64,000 nt of DNA from Novosphingobium cyanobacteriorum (GTDB lineage: Bacteria; Pseudomonadota; Alphaproteobacteria; Sphingomonadales; Sphingomonadaceae), in the NCBI RefSeq assembly GCF_029436685.1, contig NZ_JAROCY010000007.1, forward strand, positions 150,342 to 214,341, written 5' to 3'. The translations under genes were made by a program, and so were the position numbers. This document shows, in pieces, positions 60,433 through 64,000 of this stretch; within the stretch, counting starts at the first letter, position 1, and the number at the start of each line of letters is the position of its first letter. A model generated the notes under the pieces. It saw only the letters and a program-made list of their open reading frames with translations. It did no database searches and was not told the DNA's origin.

Positions 60433-62460
60433 ATGTCCAGCATGGACATCACCTCGCCTGCACGAAAGTTTGCCCGGAAACTGGCTCCCGTGGCGCTGGC
60501 CCTGCCCGCATTGGGCATTCCGGCGGCCTGCCACGCCAGCGATGCCGATGTGGACGCCACCGCGTGGGACCGCGCGCGATCGCAGCTGGTGGCGCAAGGA
60601 TCCGGGCCGGTGGCGCAGGCGATCGACCGGTGGAAGCTGCTGACCAGCTCCAACCGCTTCGGCTTTTCGGACTATGCCGGCTTCGTCGTGTCCTATCCGG
60701 GTTTCCCCGACGAGCAGAAGCTGCGCCGCTATGCCGAAGGCGCGCTGGAACGTGATTCGGCGGATTCGCGCCAGCTCGTCGCCTATTTCGACCGCGCCCC
60801 GCCGCTGACCAATCCCGGCCGCGCGCAGTATGCGCTGGCGCTGCAGGCGATGGGCCGGCCCGAAGCCGCCGCCGTGGCGAAGGCCGCATGGCGCGGCGGG
60901 CCGATGAGCGATGCGGCCGAGGCGGCGATCCTTGGCAACTGGGGCTCCACCTTCACGCTCGACGATCACGACGCGCGCATGGACGCGCTGCTGTGGGCGG
61001 GCGCCACCGCGCAGGCCCAGCGCGAGCTGCCGTGGGTTTCCCCCGCGCGCAAGGGCATCGACGCTGCCCGACTTGCCACGCTGCAGGGGCTCGATCCCTA
61101 TGCCGCCGCGGCCGGCATCCCGGGCCAGACGCTCAACAGCGACCCCGGCTTCGTGTTCCAGCGCGCGCGCTCCTTGCGCAAATCGGGCCAGGGCGCGGCG
61201 GCGCAGGGCCTGCTCGCCAACCGCCCGATCCTTGCGCGCAAGCCGCTCGACCGGGGCAAGTGGGTGGAAGAACTGCTGCTCAACGCGCGCGGCGCGGCTG
61301 GCGCGGGTGATCCCCGCTCCGCCGTGCGCATCGCGGCAGGGATCGATGACGCCTTCGACCCGCTGGAAGACATCAGCCAGCTCGATTACGACCTGCGCGA
61401 CGATTACACCTCGCTGATGTGGCTCGGCGGCACCAAGGCGCTGTGGAGCCTGGGCAACGGCAGCGACGCCGCGCCGCTGTTCTGGCGCTATGGCGCGGCG
61501 GCGCGCACGCCCGGCACCAAGGCCAAGGGCTATTACTGGGCGGGCCTCGCCATGACTCGCGCCGGCCGCCCGCAGGAAGCAGCCAAGTATTACGAAGCCG
61601 CCGCCCGCTATGCCGACCAGTTCTATGGCCTGCTCGCGCTCGAACGGCTCGGCCGCCCGGTGCCGCGCTTCGCCGCCGATTCCACCGCGCAGCCCACGCC
61701 CGACGAGCGCGCCCGCTTCACCTCGGCCGCGATCACGGCGGCGGTGCGCGAAGTGGCGCGCGAGGGCGACTGGCGGACCACGGTGCGCTTCTTCAAGGAA
61801 ATCAGCGAACAGCAGCAGAGCGAGGGCCAGCACATGCTGGTGGCCGAACTTGCCCGCACGCTGGGCCGGCGTGATCTCGGCGTCATCGTCGGGCAGGCGG
61901 CGGCGGCGCGCGGCTACCTCGATTTCCAGCACATCGCCTTCCCCACCATCCCCGTGCCGCAGGGCTATGACCACGCCTGGACGATGATCCACGCCATCAC
62001 CCGGCAGGAAAGCCAGTTCGCCCAGAACGCGATCAGCCACGCCGGTGCGCGCGGGCTGATGCAGCTGATGCCCGGCACCGCCAACGAACAGGCGGGCAAG
62101 CTGGGGCTGTCCTATTCCAGCCAGGCCCTGCTCGACGATGCGGGCTACAACCTGCAGCTGGGCGGCGGCTATATCCAGCGCCTGCTCGCTTACTATGGCG
62201 GATCATGGCCGCTGGCGATCGCCGCCTACAACGCCGGCGCGGGCAACGTGAACAAGTGGCTGCGCGCCAATGGCGATCCGCGCACCGGCAGCGTTGAATG
62301 GGTCGATTGGCTGGAACGCATCCCGCTGTCGGAAACGCGCAACTATGTGCAGCGCGTGCTGGAAAACGCCGTGGTCTATGAAGCGATGAACCCGGATCGC
62401 GCCACCTTCCGGGGCCCCAACCCGATGAGCCACTTCATCGGCAAGAACCAGCCGGGCTGA
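60433..62460 (+). CDS. slt: Soluble lytic murein transglycosylase
   Basis: 675 residues. Signal peptide (KLAPVALALPALGIPAACHA), a long helical solenoid of TPR-like pairs, and a C-terminal Slt domain: ITRQESQFAQNAISHAGARG (catalytic Glu near 526), GLMQLMPGTA, LLDDAGYNLQLGGGYIQRLL, WPLAIAAYNAGAGNVNKWL and ETRNYVQRVLENAVVYEA. Cleaves peptidoglycan with formation of 1,6-anhydroMurNAc, the product that AmpG would import. Start at ATG 60433, 12 nt after AAGGAG; a second ATG at 60442 is possible. Confidence 0.95.
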   Translation: MSSMDITSPARKFARKLAPVALALPALGIPAACHASDADVDATAWDRARSQLVAQGSGPVAQAIDRWKLLTSSNRFGFSDYAGFVVSYPGFPDEQKLRRYAEGALERDSADSRQLVAYFDRAPPLTNPGRAQYALALQAMGRPEAAAVAKAAWRGGPMSDAAEAAILGNWGSTFTLDDHDARMDALLWAGATAQAQRELPWVSPARKGIDAARLATLQGLDPYAAAAGIPGQTLNSDPGFVFQRARSLRKSGQGAAAQGLLANRPILARKPLDRGKWVEELLLNARGAAGAGDPRSAVRIAAGIDDAFDPLEDISQLDYDLRDDYTSLMWLGGTKALWSLGNGSDAAPLFWRYGAAARTPGTKAKGYYWAGLAMTRAGRPQEAAKYYEAAARYADQFYGLLALERLGRPVPRFAADSTAQPTPDERARFTSAAITAAVREVAREGDWRTTVRFFKEISEQQQSEGQHMLVAELARTLGRRDLGVIVGQAAAARGYLDFQHIAFPTIPVPQGYDHAWTMIHAITRQESQFAQNAISHAGARGLMQLMPGTANEQAGKLGLSYSSQALLDDAGYNLQLGGGYIQRLLAYYGGSWPLAIAAYNAGAGNVNKWLRANGDPRTGSVEWVDWLERIPLSETRNYVQRVLENAVVYEAMNPDRATFRGPNPMSHFIGKNQPG

Positions 62461-62926
62461 TGGCTGGTTCTGGTGGGAATCGGACAGTCGCAGCCAAGGG
62501 ACAGCCTGCCCGACCGCGTCTTACATTGTAATACAGACAACCCCTTGATCTGGCTTGGTTATCTCCCGCCGCATCGCCTTGTATTACAACGCCAGACAGC
62601 CCGTAGCACAATGTTTACACAGCAATCTCAACAGCTTGCCCGCCAACCACACCCACGGAATGCCGTGTAGGGTGTGCTTCCATTTTCGCGCTCCGGTATG
62701 TGGATTCAATGTTGGTTCTTGTCTTGGAACGCGGGGCATAGAGCGGCGCTTTCCGGATGATTTTATAGCCCGATTGGCGCCTGAATTCTATCTCTAAGGG
62801 GACTATGATGAATGCAATGGCACTTTGAAAACGGCAGATGGCGATCAAATGGCCATGTTCAAACAATAAAGCGCTGAACGAAATTCGTCCCTTAAATCAT
62901 CCGGCACAATCACTCGCCGACGTTGA
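62461..62926. other. Gene-free, AT-rich boundary stretch
   Basis: I find no convincing gene. The base composition drops from the GC-rich level of the left side toward roughly even. A perfect 10-bp inverted repeat TTGTAATACA / TGTATTACAA (62527-62536 and 62580-62589) is present. No tRNA, integrase or obvious att repeat is visible, so the exact island border is unknown. Confidence 0.4.
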
Positions 62927-64000
62927 TTAGATTGCTACCGCACTGGCCCCAAAAAGCGCCTCTATCTTTGCCTGCGATCCTGCCCCCAAGTCGGCGACGA
63001 TCAGTTTGTCTTTGGCTCTGGAGCAACAAACGTAAAACAGGTTCCGAGTGCGCTTTTGGCGGCTTTCACTGGTGTCGGTTCCCGCAAGCAGCTTTCCAAA
63101 AGAATACTGATTCCAGTTTGCGCCAGCATCATCGAGAACGACCACCACGTTCTGAAACTCGTCCCCCTTAACGCCGTGCTTCGTTGAGAATGGGAGACTG
63201 TTTTCAAGGACAGCGCGATAGCGACTGACTTCTGCATATGGCACTGCCAAAAGCTTCGTCATGAATGCTTTGTGCTCCGCTTCCGGCGTACCAGGCTCAG
63301 AGGGAGGAATCGGCCCATTGATCGCGATTTCAAGATCCTCGTAAATCGTGACCAGTTGTGCCTCTTGAAGGTGCTTGACCACAGATTCAATTGTTGCCCC
63401 GCCGTCAATGAGCGTGATCAAGGTATCTAGCGCTGCCTTCACGCGAGCTTTTTCAGCTGCACCTGCTATCGGAATAGCGCGATCATTTAGGTAGCCGAGC
63501 GTTCTTCCAACCTTCCCTTCTCGCCATGCTTGAATAACTGGCTCGACCTTATTCACAAAGAATGCCGCAATCGGGTCTTCGCCGCTCTGAAACCTATCTT
63601 GGGTGAATCCACCTCGGCTGTTGTAAGCAGCCCAGAGTTCGGCATAGCCTGCTTTGCGCGCGATTAGACGGTGCGTGAGGAAAAGCACCTTTACCTCGCC
63701 TTCCACGCTCCAGCCGAAGGCATCTTGCGCTCTCTGCACAGCCACGGATGACAGGTCCGCGTCAGGATCAACGCCGACCATGCTGACATAAGCAGCTGCA
63801 CCGGGCAGGTTTGCGCCAGCAGGTTCTTGCTGGATGTCAGTTCGAATCTTATTGAGGAGGTCAATAACTGCCCTGGATGTAGCGCGACGATTACGGTGTC
63901 CGGTCGGCGTCAATTTTGATGGCCGATAGGTGGCCGCGCCGGTTGGTGAATTCTGGCTACCATTTGCTGTTGCGAGGAGCAACCGTCGAGCGACAATTAC
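62927..64000 (-). CDS. UvrD-like superfamily 1 helicase, 5' part outside window
   Basis: The last 357 residues of a gene that continues beyond the right edge. Visible: FLTHRLIARKAGY, RQ-type charged stretch, FSTKHGVKGDEFQNVVVVLD (motif V, T/S-x-H-x-x-K-G-x-E-F) and LFYVCCSRAKDKLIVADLG (motif VI). These are the C-terminal helicase motifs. Spacing and a large insert around KVGRTLGYLNDRAIPI differ from UvrD proper (compare 24053-26326). Codon and base use are AT-richer than the rest. Helicases of this kind occur in anti-phage systems (for example GajB of Gabija), where the helicase follows a larger gene; the stop at 62927 would then close the operon. The assignment needs the missing sequence. 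Confidence 0.75.
   Translation of the reverse strand, partial: VIVARRLLLATANGSQNSPTGAATYRPSKLTPTGHRNRRATSRAVIDLLNKIRTDIQQEPAGANLPGAAAYVSMVGVDPDADLSSVAVQRAQDAFGWSVEGEVKVLFLTHRLIARKAGYAELWAAYNSRGGFTQDRFQSGEDPIAAFFVNKVEPVIQAWREGKVGRTLGYLNDRAIPIAGAAEKARVKAALDTLITLIDGGATIESVVKHLQEAQLVTIYEDLEIAINGPIPPSEPGTPEAEHKAFMTKLLAVPYAEVSRYRAVLENSLPFSTKHGVKGDEFQNVVVVLDDAGANWNQYSFGKLLAGTDTSESRQKRTRNLFYVCCSRAKDKLIVADLGAGSQAKIEALFGASAVAI

Noticed and set aside
62805..62828. Very short frame starting ATGATGAATGCAATGGCAC after GGGGA
   Set aside because: Only seven codons before a stop; no evidence for a leader peptide or a following gene.

Overview
The window is a high-GC chromosomal segment of an alphaproteobacterium. 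A sphingomonad, most likely Novosphingobium or a close relative, is the best fit. Evidence: core genes with alphaproteobacterial character (cckA, cpdR, the block trpF-trpB-trpA-accD-folC, and SapC-family and NRDE-family proteins), an alphaproteobacterial SOS operator of form GTTC-N7-GTTC upstream of both recA and uvrD, a CtrA-type TTAA-N7-TTAA site, and dispersed intergenic inverted repeats of a kind I associate with sphingomonads. Assignment is by reading only; no database was searched. Layout, left to right. 1-5.2 kb (minus strand): 5' part of atpB, atpI, then a ydbL-ynbE-ydbH trio that in E. coli builds an inner-to-outer membrane lipid bridge. 5.3-12.3 kb: radC, an NRDE/TANGO2 protein, purB, a LapA-domain protein, pyrF, a lipoprotein, a GNAT enzyme, a SIMPL protein and trpF. 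12.5-17.8 kb: a beta-barrel protein on the minus strand, then a translationally coupled run trpB, small membrane protein, trpA and accD, followed by folC. 18-31.9 kb: an AmpG-like transporter, a 23S/16S pseudouridine synthase, rsmD, an MHS-type transporter, a secreted Trp-rich protein, SOS-controlled uvrD, an RTX protein, a DEAD-box RNA helicase and an FAD-linked oxidase. 32-35.2 kb: a SapC protein, a well-supported small RNA candidate, an N-formylglutamate amidohydrolase, cpdR, tRNA-Val(GAC) and a 30-residue membrane protein with its own terminator. 35.2-43.1 kb: AraC regulator divergent from a cytochrome P450, a crotonase, icd, a DUF1963-like protein and a CPA2 antiporter. 43.1-48.7 kb: a small gene broken by a 267-bp MITE-like element, alaS, a methyltransferase and recA. 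49-52.6 kb: a soluble four-PAS chemoreceptor coupled to a triple-CheW protein. 52.6-62.5 kb: cckA, DUF2062, smpB, a patatin, a 3-hydroxybutyrate dehydrogenase, dapA and a soluble lytic transglycosylase. 62.5-64 kb: base composition drops and the C-terminal half of a UvrD-like helicase begins, which looks like the edge of an acquired, possibly defence-related, island. How the parts connect: CckA (52.6-55.0 kb) is the top of the alphaproteobacterial phosphorelay that controls CtrA, CpdR (34.3 kb) is normally a branch of the same relay, and a perfect CtrA-type site lies at 23.9 kb. recA and uvrD carry SOS boxes differing at one base. The trp, pyr and pur genes supply amino acid and nucleotide synthesis, and accD and folC are appended to trp. 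The most noteworthy observations are the MITE whose removal (with one TA copy) restores a 56-codon frame, the sRNA candidate with promoter and terminator, the PAS4 receptor/CheW3 pair, and the helicase at the right-hand edge.
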